Made by a program: the position numbers and the translations under genes. DNA of 64,000 nucleotides from Neocallimastix lanati (nom. inval.). Lineage: Eukaryota; Neocallimastigomycota; Neocallimastigomycetes; Neocallimastigales; Neocallimastigaceae. Under the pieces are notes generated by a model. The model made no database searches. It worked only from the letters and a program-made list of their open reading frames with translations, and was not told the DNA's origin. Of the stretch, positions 14,100 to 25,830 are shown one piece after another (the stretch's first letter is position 1; the number at the start of each line of letters is the position of its first letter). The stretch is from assembly GCA_016946835.1 (NCBI GenBank), contig JACVTC010000073.1, positions 70,001-134,000 of the forward strand. Reading direction: 5' to 3'.

Positions 14100-14363
14100 T
14101 TTTTATAAGTATATATTAAATGTAAATGTACTATATATTTTAAGTAAAAATAGAAAGATTCATCATAATTTTTTTCATGTATATATAATATATATATATA
14201 TATATATTTTTTATTAATAATTTAATATCTTCGAGATTAAACTAAATTTTATATATTAACAATTATTAACTATTTTATATTAAAATTTAAAAATAAAAAT
14301 AAAATTTTAAAAAAAAAAAAAAAAAAAATAAGAAAAATTTAAAAAAAAAAAAAAAAAAATAAG

Positions 14364-14398
<35 letters not shown>

Positions 14399-14930
14399 TA
14401 AGAAAAATTTAAAAAAAAAAAAAAAAAATTAAGAAAGATGGAATACGGAAAAATAACTTATAACTTTAAAAATTAAAAAAAAAAAAAAAAAAGAAAAAAA
14501 GATATTAAATAATAATAAAATAAAAGTAAACTTTAGGAAATTATAAGTAAAGAAAAGTTAAAAAAGGAAAAAAAAATTAGAAAATTAAGTTTCATATTTA
14601 TTATTTTATTGATTATAATAATATTTTATTATTATTATTATTTATTATTTATTATTATTATTTATTATTATAATATTGATTCCTTTTCTCCATCAATTAT
14701 TTATATTATCACATTTTATTATTATTATTATTATTTTTTTAATATTTGGAAGCATAAAGCTATCAGAAACAAAAGTAAAAGCAAAGTCGTTTCAGTTTCA
14801 TTATTCATGATATTAAAGAAATTAATATCTGTTTCTTTCTCTCTGTAAAATATTTTTATCACTTCATCTATTAATTTTTTTTTAAACTATTTTCTTTTAT
14901 TGTTATTACTGAAATGAAATGAAGTGAAAT
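14100..14930. other. A/T-rich spacer with degenerate A-run repeat
   Basis: Contains four spaced copies of an A-run followed by TAAGAAAAATTT between about 14305 and 14430, a small tandem repeat of 35-60 bp. An ATT-rich stretch lies at 14600-14740. The Tyr/Ile-rich ORF at 14609-14848 is low complexity. It should include the promoter of receptor gene B. No other gene seen. Confidence 0.5.
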
Positions 14931-15196
14931 GTAATAAGGCGAACTACCAAGAAAGAGTCAAGCTATCACTATAATCTATCATTAAAATAAAATACAAGAA
15001 TTTTTTTTTTGTTTTTTACATTAATATTAAATAAATACGTTATATGTTTCGAGGATGAAATGGCTTCTACTTCTTCCCATTCATTGATGATACCACTATG
15101 TAGATTAAAATTATCATTCAAATCTGTATCATAATATCTTCAATGCCTTATCGTTTCTTGACAATTGAAAGTTCTAACGGTATACAAATTGATCAT

Positions 15197-15227
<31 letters not shown>

Positions 15228-16250
15228 TTACTAATCACGATAGGCATAACATTAGTAAGAAACTCCGCAAGTCTCACATAATATGAAATTTGGAAGGAAG
15301 ATTTTCTCTCTCGAAAAGTGATTGAAAGATATTATTAATAAAGATACCTTCTTTTCCTCTGAACTGGTCTTTTAAAAATTTCATATATTGTATTTCCGTT
15401 AAGAAGGAGACACAATACGTAAAAATTAATATTATCATCAAAAAGAAAAAAAAAATCTTCTTATTTGTTTATCAGGAATGTTCAATGATTTCTTATGAAC
15501 AATCAGAGAGAAAGTAATATAAAGTTAAATGAATTGTTGCCTAAATTCTTCAAATTGAAAATATAAAAGTATTCTTATATATTCGTAATACTAGTAATAT
15601 AATCAGAAAGAACCCTCTATTCTTCAGAGAGAATCACAGAATGCTTGAAGATTATGGAATTATGGATACCAATATAAAGTTCAAGCACATCATTGATTTT
15701 CTTGTCTACACGTACTGTTTTTGATACCTGTTTGGACTATTTTCTGCATTAAAACACATATATAAAAGTCATGTGTTTATGCTATCGGTGCAGGACTTTT
15801 ATGTGCTATATATTTTTAATAGTATAATTAATATATTTTATTAATATTAATATATTTTCCTAAAATTATATCCAAGTTAACTTCATTTCTTTATATTAAA
15901 TAAAATATGAAGAATATGGTTATTATTAAGGTTATTATTAAGGTTATTTTTAGGATTATTTACATATAAAAATTATAATTGAATAATATAAATATATTTA
16001 ATAATTTTATATAAGAATATAATATATTATAAATATTAATATAATAAATAATATCAACTATATATATTTAATTTTTATTTTTTAAACTTTTCCCATTCAT
16101 CGATAATAACATCACGTCCGTTATTGAGAGTAATACTTTCAGTATTAGTGTTATCAATCAAATCTATATCAGATCTTTTACCGGGAGTTGATAATCTTCG
16201 ACTTAGAAATGATAAAATTAGTATGAAATGACATCCAAATACATATAGTA
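14931..16250 (-). pseudogene. Fragments of a decayed retroelement, probably LINE-like, minus strand
   Basis: Island of more complex sequence that reads as broken coding DNA on the minus strand. Around 15400-15240 one frame gives LTEIQYMKFLKDQF, then GIFINNIFQSLFERE, then RLAEFLTNVMPI after a frameshift. Around 15135-15060 a frame gives DTDLNDNFNLHSG, then IINEWEEVEA. A second diverged copy of that block lies at 16200-16085 (DIDLIDNTNTES, then VIIDEWEKF). Around 15720-15640 a frame reads LYIGIHNS, like a block in the LINE endonuclease fragment at 17700. Stops and frameshifts are frequent and there is an A-run at 15201-15226. The LINE assignment rests mainly on that block and on neighbouring LINE fragments, so it is tentative. 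Confidence 0.4.
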
Positions 16251-16323
16251 ACTTACGTAATTTTCATATTTATAGCTATTATGATTAAAAAATGGACAGG
16301 AATTAGATATAAGAATTGAATTC

Positions 16324-16355
<32 letters not shown>

Positions 16356-16494
16356 ACCGACTTCTTGAAAACAAATGCAAATAGAATTAAAAAAATGAAT
16401 TTAAATGAGTTAAATCCGTCACTTTTTTCTGAGGTCCAACCATTAATTAACTAACTTCAACAATATTAGCTTCATAACATATTACAAAATATAT

Positions 16495-17265
16495 TTAGAT
16501 CTATCTGATTGTGACAATTATCGAGGCATCTCTCTGATTAACAATGGTATAAAACTCATTTCGAAAATATTCTCCAAAAGAATTTCGGAATATGGACTTA
16601 AAAATAATTTTATTAGGCCAGAGCAATTTGGATTTCGTAAATAAAGAAGAATGTGTTAGTTTATTTATTTCAATTCGAGAAATTTGTCAAAGGCGTGAAA
16701 ATGATAATAAAGAAACTTACCTTGCTTTTCTAGATTTAAAAAAGGCATATGATTCTGTTCCAATAGGTAATATTTTATATAAATTAGATGCTTTAGGATT
16801 AGAGGGAAATGTTATCAATTTATAAAAAATCTATATTTGACTTACAAAGCCAGTGTTAAAATTGATGATCCTACTTTTTATCTTGCTGGTCAACCAATCC
16901 CAATGCCTAATTGGTATACCTATTTAGGTATACCATTTGATAAAAGCTTATCGTTGAACACTATTATTAAATTACTTAACTTTAAAGTTACTAAAGCTCT
17001 CTTTTCTGTTCGTAAATTTCTTTCAAATTCCAAAATTCCTATTCCATTTAAGAAGATTATAATTAACTCCTATGTATTTAGTAAAGTCTCTTACTTTGCA
17101 CCTTTACATGGTTCAAATAAAACAAGAACAAATAATACTCAGAAATTAATTAATAAAGGATTAAGATGGATTGCAGGTTTACAAAAAGTCAAATCTTTTA
17201 TTAATGTATATTCTATTTTAAAAGATTTAAATAGGACGTACACTCAATTTTTCCTTGCTTTATAA
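16495..17265 (+). pseudogene. Non-LTR retrotransposon (LINE) reverse transcriptase fragment, frameshifted and internally deleted
   Basis: From 16501 the first frame gives NYRGISLINNGIKLISKI, then RPEQFGFR, the classic LINE RT motifs 1-2. At ~16640 one extra A in an A-run shifts the frame, which continues at 16648 as NKEECVSLFISIRE, then TYLAFLDLKKAYDSVP (RT motif A with its Asp). The frame then stops near 16825. A third frame (16837-17265) holds the later blocks YTYLGIPFDKSLSL and GLRWIAGLQKVKS. The YxDD catalytic block is absent, apparently deleted between motif A and the thumb region. It is dead. Clade cannot be given; LINE RT itself is clear. Confidence 0.75.
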
Positions 17266-17277
17266 TAATTTATTTTG

Positions 17278-17318
<41 letters not shown>

Positions 17319-17449
17319 ATAACTTGGAATTCATGATTTTTTTTCTCATTCTATCTTTTTTATTTGTTTGTTTGTTTATTTTTTAAGGATTATTATGATT
17401 AATGACTTTTTTCTTTTTTACACGTTTTCTCAATACTAATTCTTCGTTA

Positions 17450-17800
17450 TTCAATCTCTGTTCAAATTAGAATATTAATGGCTGAAATTCAGAAAAATTA
17501 AAAAAAGGGATAGTGCTGTTTAAATAAACTCAATATTCAAACCAATATGTGTCTACCTCCAAGAAGTCGGTAATAGTAAATTTATTTTAAAGGAAAACTC
17601 TTCATCATCAATACTTTCTAGTTACAATTTATATATATATATATATATATTTTTTTTTTATTTTTTTTTATTTACAAGGTCTAATAATAAGCTCCCTAGC
17701 ATGAGAGTTCTGTTCATTGGTATTCACAGATCGTGCTCCTACAATGAAGAACAATCAATTTATAATTATAAATATAATTATAAATAGGTTCCATCATTGG
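17450..17800 (+). pseudogene. LINE apurinic-type endonuclease fragment split by a microsatellite
   Basis: Around 17465-17635 the plus strand reads NINGWNSEKLKKRDSAV (after a stop) and then ICVYLQEVG, the first blocks of APE-type endonucleases of non-LTR elements (N at the start, LQE as metal ligand). An AT/T-run microsatellite at 17630-17672 interrupts it. It resumes as NNKLPSMRVLFIGIHRSC around 17690-17745 and ends near 17790. The endonuclease normally lies upstream of the RT, but here it lies downstream of the RT fragment at 16495. These are therefore separate or rearranged fragments. Confidence 0.55.
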
Positions 17801-18179
17801 GGGCCGCAATAACCATAAATTATTTATATATAATATTTAATAAATTATATATAAATAATTAAAATTTTCGAATAATTTAATAAAATATTATATAAAATTT
17901 ATTATTTCATATATTCTATTAATTAAATTATATTAATATATATATTAAAAACAACAAAGCAAACACTTTAAAAATTATTTAAACCTTATTAATTACACTT
18001 CCTTTTTTTTTTTTTTTAATTTTAATTATTATTTTTATTTATTTATTTTTTTTTTTATTTTTATTTTTATTTATTTTATTTTATTTTACTTTTATTTTAA
18101 TTCTATTTATTTAAGAAATTAAATTTAGTTTTTGATTTTTCGTTTTTTAGTTTTTTAGTTTTTTCGTTTTTTCGTTTTT

Positions 18180-18217
<38 letters not shown>

Positions 18218-18730
18218 GTTTTTTTACTTTTTTAATAATTTTTTTTATCTCTAAATTATTTTTAAAATTTGTTTTTAAATAACTTATATAATTTTATAAA
18301 TTTTCTATTATTTCTTTTTTTTTTATTTTTATTTTTTTTCATTAATTATTTATCTAATTTAATTTTATATATTTATTTTATAATTATTTTACTTTTATTT
18401 TTTATTTATAAAATAATTATATTTTGTTTATTTATTTATATGTTGTTTCAAATTAATTATTTGATTTAACTTATATTACAATTCAATTTAATTCAATTAT
18501 ATAAATATATTAGGTCTAATCATAACCATACTATATATTAAATTTGATTGTTTGAAAGTGTAATTTTATTATATACAATGTTGTTTTTTTTTTTTAATGA
18601 AAAAAAATTAAAAAGAAAAAATAGAAAACTTTTCCAAAAATAAATAATAGCAATTTTTTTATTTATTTAATTCATTTTAATTTATTATTTGAAGGTTTTT
18701 TTTTTTTCACTTTCATTTTTGAAAAGTAAT
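17801..18730. other. A/T-rich spacer, no gene seen
   Basis: Low-complexity T-rich DNA with a T-run at about 18182-18216. Phe-rich ORFs here are translation of T-runs. The last part is the 3' flank of the minus-strand GH43 gene. Confidence 0.55.
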
Positions 18731-20613
18731 CTATTTTCTACACTTTGGAACAGTATCAATAGAACCATCCTTGTTGTAAGAGAATTCAGCAACACAAACA
18801 CTTCTGTGGTAAGAACCACCACCTGGAAGTTGACCAGTGTGGTAGAAGAGGTATGAACGGCCCTTGAAATCTGTAATACCTGGGTGATTAGTGAAGACAC
18901 CACCTTCTTCAGTCATAAGAACACCACCGTACTTCCATGGACCAGTTGGAGAAGAAGCAGTGGAGTAAGCAAGATGTTCACCACCAAAACCTGGTCTGAA
19001 AGCAGCATAGACCATGTAGTAAATACCCTTTCTCTTGTAGAAGTATGGACCTTCACCATAAGTAGTACCAGTACTTTGACCACCTCTACCGAAGGATTGT
19101 TGAGTCATTGGAATCTTCTTAACACCGACAGATTTGTTGATGGAAACCATATCTTCGTTCAAAAGAACGTATCTAAGTTCTGGGTTACCGAAGTAAAGGT
19201 AAGCTTGACCATCATCATCAATGAAAACAGTTGGATCAATATCGTTCCAGTCACCTTCATCAACAAGTGGATGACCAATATCCTTGAATGGACCAGTTGG
19301 CTTGTCAGCAACACCAACAGCAATAGCCATACCTCCGTTAGTCTTGTGAACTGGACAGTAAAGGTAGAACTTTCCATTTCTTTCAACACATTGTGGAGCC
19401 CAAGCTCTATCATCGGCCCATTTAATGTCATCTAAAGAGAAAATCTTACCATGATCAGTCCAATTTCTCATATCCTTAGTAGAGAATACACGCCATTCTC
19501 TCATGGTGTAGAAGTCATTGACAAGACGATCTTCATCATGAGTGGTGTAAAGATAAAGGGTATCACCGTAGACCATTGGAGCTGGATCAGCAGTGTACAT
19601 ATTTCTAACAATTGGACCACTACAGTACTTTTCGTGGTTATCTAATGAATTTTAAATAAATATAAATATATATTATTTTAATATTAATTATTATTTCACT
19701 TTTTATTATTATTTTATATATATAAATATTTTTTTTATTTATATAGCTTTTTATTATTATTATCTTTCTTCTTTATTTTATTAATACTTTAATATTTTTA
19801 CTATCTTTTTTTCATATTATTTTATTATTAATACTTTTTTTTCATTATTATTTCTATTTTCATGTTTTATTTTTAATTATTTTAGAATTTATTAAAAAAA
19901 ATTTTTATAACTATTTTTTTCTATTAATTTCTTTTTTTTTTTTTTAACTTTTTTATTTTTATCTTTATTTAAATATATAAACCTTTAATAAATATATAAA
20001 ATTTTAAATTTTCCAAAAATATATATATATATAAATATTTTTTAAACTTACCATCAATTTCTTCTTCTTCTTCTGGTTGCTTAAAGCAAGCATCCTTAAT
20101 ACCACACCAATCATCATTTTCAATACCCCATTTACCAGCTTCATCTTCATAGAATACATCACAACCATTACAGCATTCATATTCTGGGTAAGAGAAACAT
20201 TGCTTTTGCTTACCACTTGAAGAACCACAGTTTGATGAAACAACTATTTCATATAAATAATTTTTAAAATTACATTTTTAAATTAGATTCCATTTTTTTT
20301 AAAAAAATAAATATATAAATATTTATTATATATAAATATATTTTATTAATATAAAAATATTTTTATTTATAATTTTTATATAATTAAATTAATATAAATA
20401 GTTCTTTAAATTAAGATTCCATTTTATTTTATTTTTATTCTTCTTTATTATTTCATATATGATTATTCTGAACTTACCACACCAGTCATTGTTTTCAACA
20501 CCCCATTGGATTCCATCTTCAACAGTTACAACTCTGCAGGTACTACAGTTATCGTAAGCTTGTACGAAACCGTAACCTAAGAAAGATAAAGTTAAAATAC
20601 TTCTAAATTTCAT
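18731..20613 (-). CDS. Secreted glycosyl hydrolase family 43 enzyme with two N-terminal fungal dockerins
   Basis: Three exons on the minus strand: 20613-20478, 20243-20052, 19641-18731. Both introns (234 and 410 nt) are GT-AG with matching phase, total 1239 nt, 412 aa. Exon 1 gives a signal peptide (MKFRSILTLSFLGYGFVQA) and a short dockerin-like module ending QWGVENNDWC. Exon 2 encodes a full fungal dockerin (ECCNGCDVFYEDE, then GKWGIENDDWCGI), then an acidic Glu-rich linker. Exon 3 is the five-bladed beta-propeller catalytic domain: TADPAPMVYGD (base Asp), NDIDPTVFIDDDGQAYL (second Asp) and TYGEGPYFYKRKG (acid Glu), all three acidic residues present. GH43 covers beta-xylosidases and alpha-L-arabinofuranosidases, so the likely role is trimming arabinoxylan on an extracellular cellulosome; substrate and subfamily are not decidable here. 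Complex, less A/T-rich codons and a bacterial-like catalytic domain fit the known bacterial origin of many gut-fungal hydrolases. Confidence 0.9.
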
Positions 20614-22620
20614 TTTTTTTTTTTTTTTTATTTTTTTTTTATATTATTCTATTATAAGTAATTTTTTTTTTTATTTTTTATTCTATTAACCAAAAAAAAA
20701 TTTCTATTTATTAATTTAAAGACAAAAAAAAAATATCTAATTTTTTTTTTTTTGTTTTTGAATTATCACCCAAAAAGAAAAATTTTCTTTTATTTATATA
20801 AGAATTTTAAGATTCTAAATGAAATTATTTCTTATCAAAATAATAATAAATAAAGTTTAATTTTTCCTTAATATTTAATAAAAATTTAATTAATAATCTT
20901 AATATAAAATAAAATATAATAAAATAAAATATCGAATAATAAAAAAAAAGGATTGTTTATATTGAGTGTGTATTAATATTTATTTATTTTTTTATTTATT
21001 AGTTACTTATTTATAAATGTGCATTCCACTCTAAAATAATAAACAAATTATAACTATAATTAATAATTAATAATAATAATAAGTAAATGAATAAAATAAT
21101 ATATAAATAATTATTTATAATAATTATTAATAAAAATGAATATAAATATAGTAATAAATAAATTAGTAATAAAAATATTCATTTTTTATTTATATTTCCT
21201 AATAAACTAATGGACTAAAAAATTCAAAAAAGCACTCTCTATATGACATGTATGATTTTCATTATATATTAAGAAATATATATAAATTAAAAAAAAAAAA
21301 AAAAAAAGATTACATAAAACTTATATACATCAACATAATTATAATAATAAGAATTAAATATTATAATTATTGAAATGATAATTGCAATTTAAGAAAATAG
21401 TAATGTTTCAAAAGATTAACATTTAACCTTTAACCTAATTTATTAATAAATAAAATTGGATTGCCGTCAGTTTAATTACTTCTCTAATATTTAATATTTT
21501 AAAATTGTCAATAGAAATTAGAAATCAAATTTTATTTATTATAAAATATTAAATGTACATAAAAGAATTTATTTGAATTTAAATTCAAAAAACTTTATTT
21601 AATATTAAAAATGAAATTATGTATACAATCATTCAGTTTTATTTTATATTGAAAGAGAAAATAAATAACTAAATTTACAATATAAACTTTATTTAATATT
21701 TAAAAAGAAATTAAATTTACATTCAAAAATTTTATTTAATATTGAAAGAGAAATTAATTTACAATCCAATTTTATTTAATACTATGGAAGAAATTAACTT
21801 TATATATTTAATAAATCTTATTTATTATAAAAATAGGAATAATTCATATTTATTTATATAATGAATAGTATATATTATTTATATTTTTTTTCATTTTATT
21901 TTGGTTTAAATGATCATTTAAATAAGATAATTTTAATTAAATTTTGTGCATTTTATTAATATCCATTTTTTATTGGATAATTTAGAATATCTTATTAAAT
22001 TGAATTTTAGTGATCTGCATTATTAATACATATTGAATGATGATTAATATTTATTAACTTTCCAAATAAAATTATCCTCAATTTTTTTTTTAATTTAATT
22101 TAATATTAAAAATAAATGAAATAAAGGATAAAAAATTTTAATTATTAATCATAAAATAATAAATTTTAATTATCCTAATTTTTTTTTTTTTTAATTTATT
22201 TTCCAAATTTTTATTTTTTATTTATTTTTTTTAATATTTAATATTTAATATTTAATATTTAATAATTTAATATTAAATTATTTAATTATTTAATCTTTTT
22301 TTTTTATTAATTTTTTTTTAATATCTTTTTGTATCTTTTCTTTTTCCTTTATATTAAATTGATTGTCATTAAAATAAAGATTAAAAAAATAATAATAATA
22401 AAAAATAATCTTTATTTTATTATATTTTATTATTATTTTATTGTTAATAGTAATAATTTTTTCAATTATAAATGATTAACTTTGGAAAATTAATCCTGAA
22501 CAATAAATCTTATTTATTTTTTTTTTTAATCTTTAAAAATTTTAACAATAATAAAAATAAAATATTTCTTTTATTATTATTATTATTATTAATTAATATT
22601 AATTATTATTATTATTATTT
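20614..22620. other. A/T-rich region upstream of the GH43 gene, no gene seen
   Basis: Contains the GH43 promoter region (immediately above 20613), with T- and A-runs but no distinctive element. From about 21540 to 21850 several imperfect copies of a TTTATTTAATATTAAAAA-like block with AGAAATTAA recur, a degenerate short repeat. No coding sequence or RNA gene recognised. Confidence 0.5.
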
Positions 22621-22623
22621 TGT

Positions 22624-23130
22624 ATGACTATTATTTCTTATTTATTATTTATTACTTATTATTTATTTATTATTCAATTATTTATTATTTATTATTTATT
22701 TATTTATTATTTATTATTTATTATTTATTATTTATTATTTATTAATAAATACTCTTTTTATTATTTATTATTTATTATTTATTATTTATTATTTATTATT
22801 TATTATTTATTATTTATTATTTATTATTTATTATTTATTATTTATTATTTATTATTTATTATTTATTATTTATTATTTATAATTTATTATTTATTATTTA
22901 TTATTTATTATTTATTATTTATTATTTATTATTTATTATTTATTATTTATTATTTATTATTTATTATTTATTATTTATTATTTATTATTTATTATTTATT
23001 ATTTATTATTTATTATTTATTATTTATTATTTATTATTTATTATTTATTATTTATTATTTATTATTTATTATTTATTATTTATTATTTATTATGTATTAT
23101 TTATTATTTATTATTTATTATGTATTATTC
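22624..23130. repeat. (TTATTTA)n heptanucleotide microsatellite, ~500 bp
   Basis: Nearly perfect 7-bp tandem array with a few point variants (for example at 22743-22760, 22878 and 23092). Because 3 x 7 = 21 nt, every frame stays open and yields a 7-residue repeat peptide (YYLLFII). The 175-codon ORF here is an artefact. Confidence 0.9.
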
Positions 23131-23592
23131 AATTTTACTAAATTACTTTAATTATTAATTATTCTTTTTTACTCTTTTTTCTTAAAAAAAAAAAGTTATA
23201 ATTACAAATTAGAATATATCAAGCAATATTAGAATTAAAAAGATAAAAGTCTAATATTTAAAATAATAATATATATTTTAACCTTAAGAGAGAGAAAAAA
23301 TAAAAAATAAAGAAATATATTGTAAATATTGACAATATTTTATATAAAATGATTTTAATAAATTTCAAATTTTTTATTATATTTGGTTAAAATATTAAAA
23401 CAAAAATCAAAAATAAAATAAAATAAAATAATATTTTATTTTATTTTATTTTATATTTAAATTTGACAATAAACTAATTGAAAATAATAAAATATTGAAT
23501 TTAACTTTGATACATATTATGTTTAAATTACTAAAAATCAAATAATGTCAATAAACTTTGAAATGGATTTTATCTATATAACTATCTTTTTA

Positions 23593-23663
<71 letters not shown>

Positions 23664-25450
23664 CTTTTTAAATATTTATTTATTTATTTTCATGTTTCTT
23701 TTTTTTTTAATTAGATTTTCTTTTTTTTTTAAAACAAAAAGAAAATCTAATTACTGAAATTTATTTAATGAAAAGTTACTTTTAATCAAAATGATTTTTA
23801 CTATTTAATAATAAGAAAGATTCATTTTAGAAGAAATGATTAATTTTATATTATGTTTATTAATTTTTTTTATACATCTTTTAATGTATATCTACGTAAA
23901 TATATATAAATTTTCCAAAATTGTTATTTAAAACAATTACTATTTAATATTATATATTATTTATAAATGAAATAATGTATGTAAAGTGTATATATATATA
24001 CATAAAATAATAAATTTAAATGTATATACAACTGTATATAATATATATATCCTTTTTTTCACCCATTAATGTTTATGAGAACTATTTTCAATAAAAATTA
24101 CAATAAAAAAAAATATGTATAAATAAATTTATTTAATAGTTAATATATAAAATAAATAATATAATATAATGAAATATAATATATATTTTCTAATAAAGAA
24201 TTTAAAAATTTATTTTTATTTTTTATTTTTTTTTTTATAAAAATTTTCCGGTTTTTTTTTTTTTTTTTTTTTTTTGAAATTTTTATTATTTTTAATTTTT
24301 CATATTCTAATATTTTGTTTATTATGAATTAAAGTTTGCTTAATCATTAAAATTAATATAAAAATAATTAAATATTTAATTAAAATAATAATTAAGGTAG
24401 CACCAAAGATGATTAATTTTTCATTTCTATTAAAGTATTGAAGAGAAAATCAGACATTCGTCATTTGTTTATTTGTTTGTGTCATCTTTTTAATTAATAC
24501 AAATTCAATATATCTTCTTTAACGAAAAAATACTAATAATAATAATAATACTAATAATACTAATAATATTTTTTTTTGTATATATTAATTCAAAACTATA
24601 TAAAAAAAATATAAATAAAAATTAGAATTTATTAATTAATTAATTAATTTATAAAGTTTCTTTAAATTTTTTTAAAATAAAATATTACCAAAATAGTTTA
24701 ATAGATAATAAAAAGGAAAAAAAAAAAAAATCATTATAAGAAATATAAAAAAAAAGGAAGTATTTCAAATTTAATTAATTTATTATTTGTTTATTTATTT
24801 ATTATTTATTTATTTATTATTTATTATTTATTTATTTATTAGTTATTTATTTATTATTTATTTATTTATTATTAAATTATTTATTATTTATTTATATAAT
24901 GATTATAAATGATTATAAATATTGTAAAATTGATTATAAATGATATACATTTTTAATTAATCTAATTTAGTTATGAATTAAATAATATTTATATTAATAA
25001 ATACTTATTATATTGAATTGATTAATAATTATATTAACTAAATAATTATTGAATAATAAAATAATTGAATACGTATTATTTATTATTATATTAGAAATTA
25101 ATATATTAATATATAATATATAAAATAACAGAGAAATTATTGTATAAATATTATTAATAATAAATAAATAATAATTAATAAATTAAAAATATATATATAA
25201 AGATTAAAATTAAAATAAAACTTTAATGATTATAAAAATTAGAAATTCCGGAGATTAAAGAGAATGTCTTATGCCATTTGAATCATTATGAATATGATTT
25301 CTCTATACATAATAAACAATATAATAATAATTAGATTAACCTTGATCTTTCAATAAATTAAAATTGTTTAATATTTATTTATTGATAATACTTATTTCTT
25401 TATAATATTATTTATACTATTAATATTAATATTTTTTTTAATATTGAGAT
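23131..25450. other. A/T-rich region, microsatellites only
   Basis: Includes a (TTA)n array at about 23598-23660, a T-run at about 24251-24275 and TTTA-rich stretches around 24780-24900. Short more complex patches (about 24390-24490) show no sustained frame. The Tyr-rich ORF at 23545-23757 is translation of the (TTA)n tract. Confidence 0.5.
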
Positions 25451-25454
25451 TAAT

Positions 25455-25830
25455 AGTAGTGAAGGACCATAGGGCCTCCATTCTCTCCCTTAAAAGTATC
25501 AGACTCTCATTGGATTCTTTGCCATACTGTTTCGGCATCGAAGCGAACCTCTCTCTAAGCTAAGCTAATATTAAAAACATTCCATGTATGACGCTTTATA
25601 CGATAGGCTTTTGAACCATTATCGAGGGAGGAAGAACTACACTAATCCTCTAATAAATAAAGTGCTCTTTGCACTAGCATTTATAGTCTAGCAACAGAAA
25701 TGTAAACCATGGTGAGTGAACACCAACTTCATTTATAGGGAAAAACATCCTTGGAGAACGAAAATAGCTCCATATAAATTCAGGAGGTGGTCGATCCAGA
25801 AACCATCAGGATAGAAACTGTAAAGACAAT
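25455..25830 (+). pseudogene. Coding-like relic of unknown family (G+C-richer island)
   Basis: About 375 bp with clearly higher G+C than its surroundings. The plus strand reads VKDHRASILSLKSIRLS, then PYCFGIEANLSLS (stop). A frame change follows, then MYDALYDRLLNHYRGRK, then NPLINKVLFALAFIV (stop), then VNTNFIYREKHPWRTKIA and PYKFRRWSIQKPSG. The flow across two stops and a frameshift suggests a decayed protein-coding or retroelement segment. I do not recognise the family. The boundaries to pure A/T DNA are sharp on both sides. Confidence 0.4.

Noticed and set aside
18884-19435. 183-codon plus-strand ORF
   Set aside because: Shadow of the GH43 catalytic exon on the opposite strand.
22624-23151. 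175-codon ORF with YYLLFII repeats
   Set aside because: Product of a 7-bp DNA repeat, not a protein repeat.
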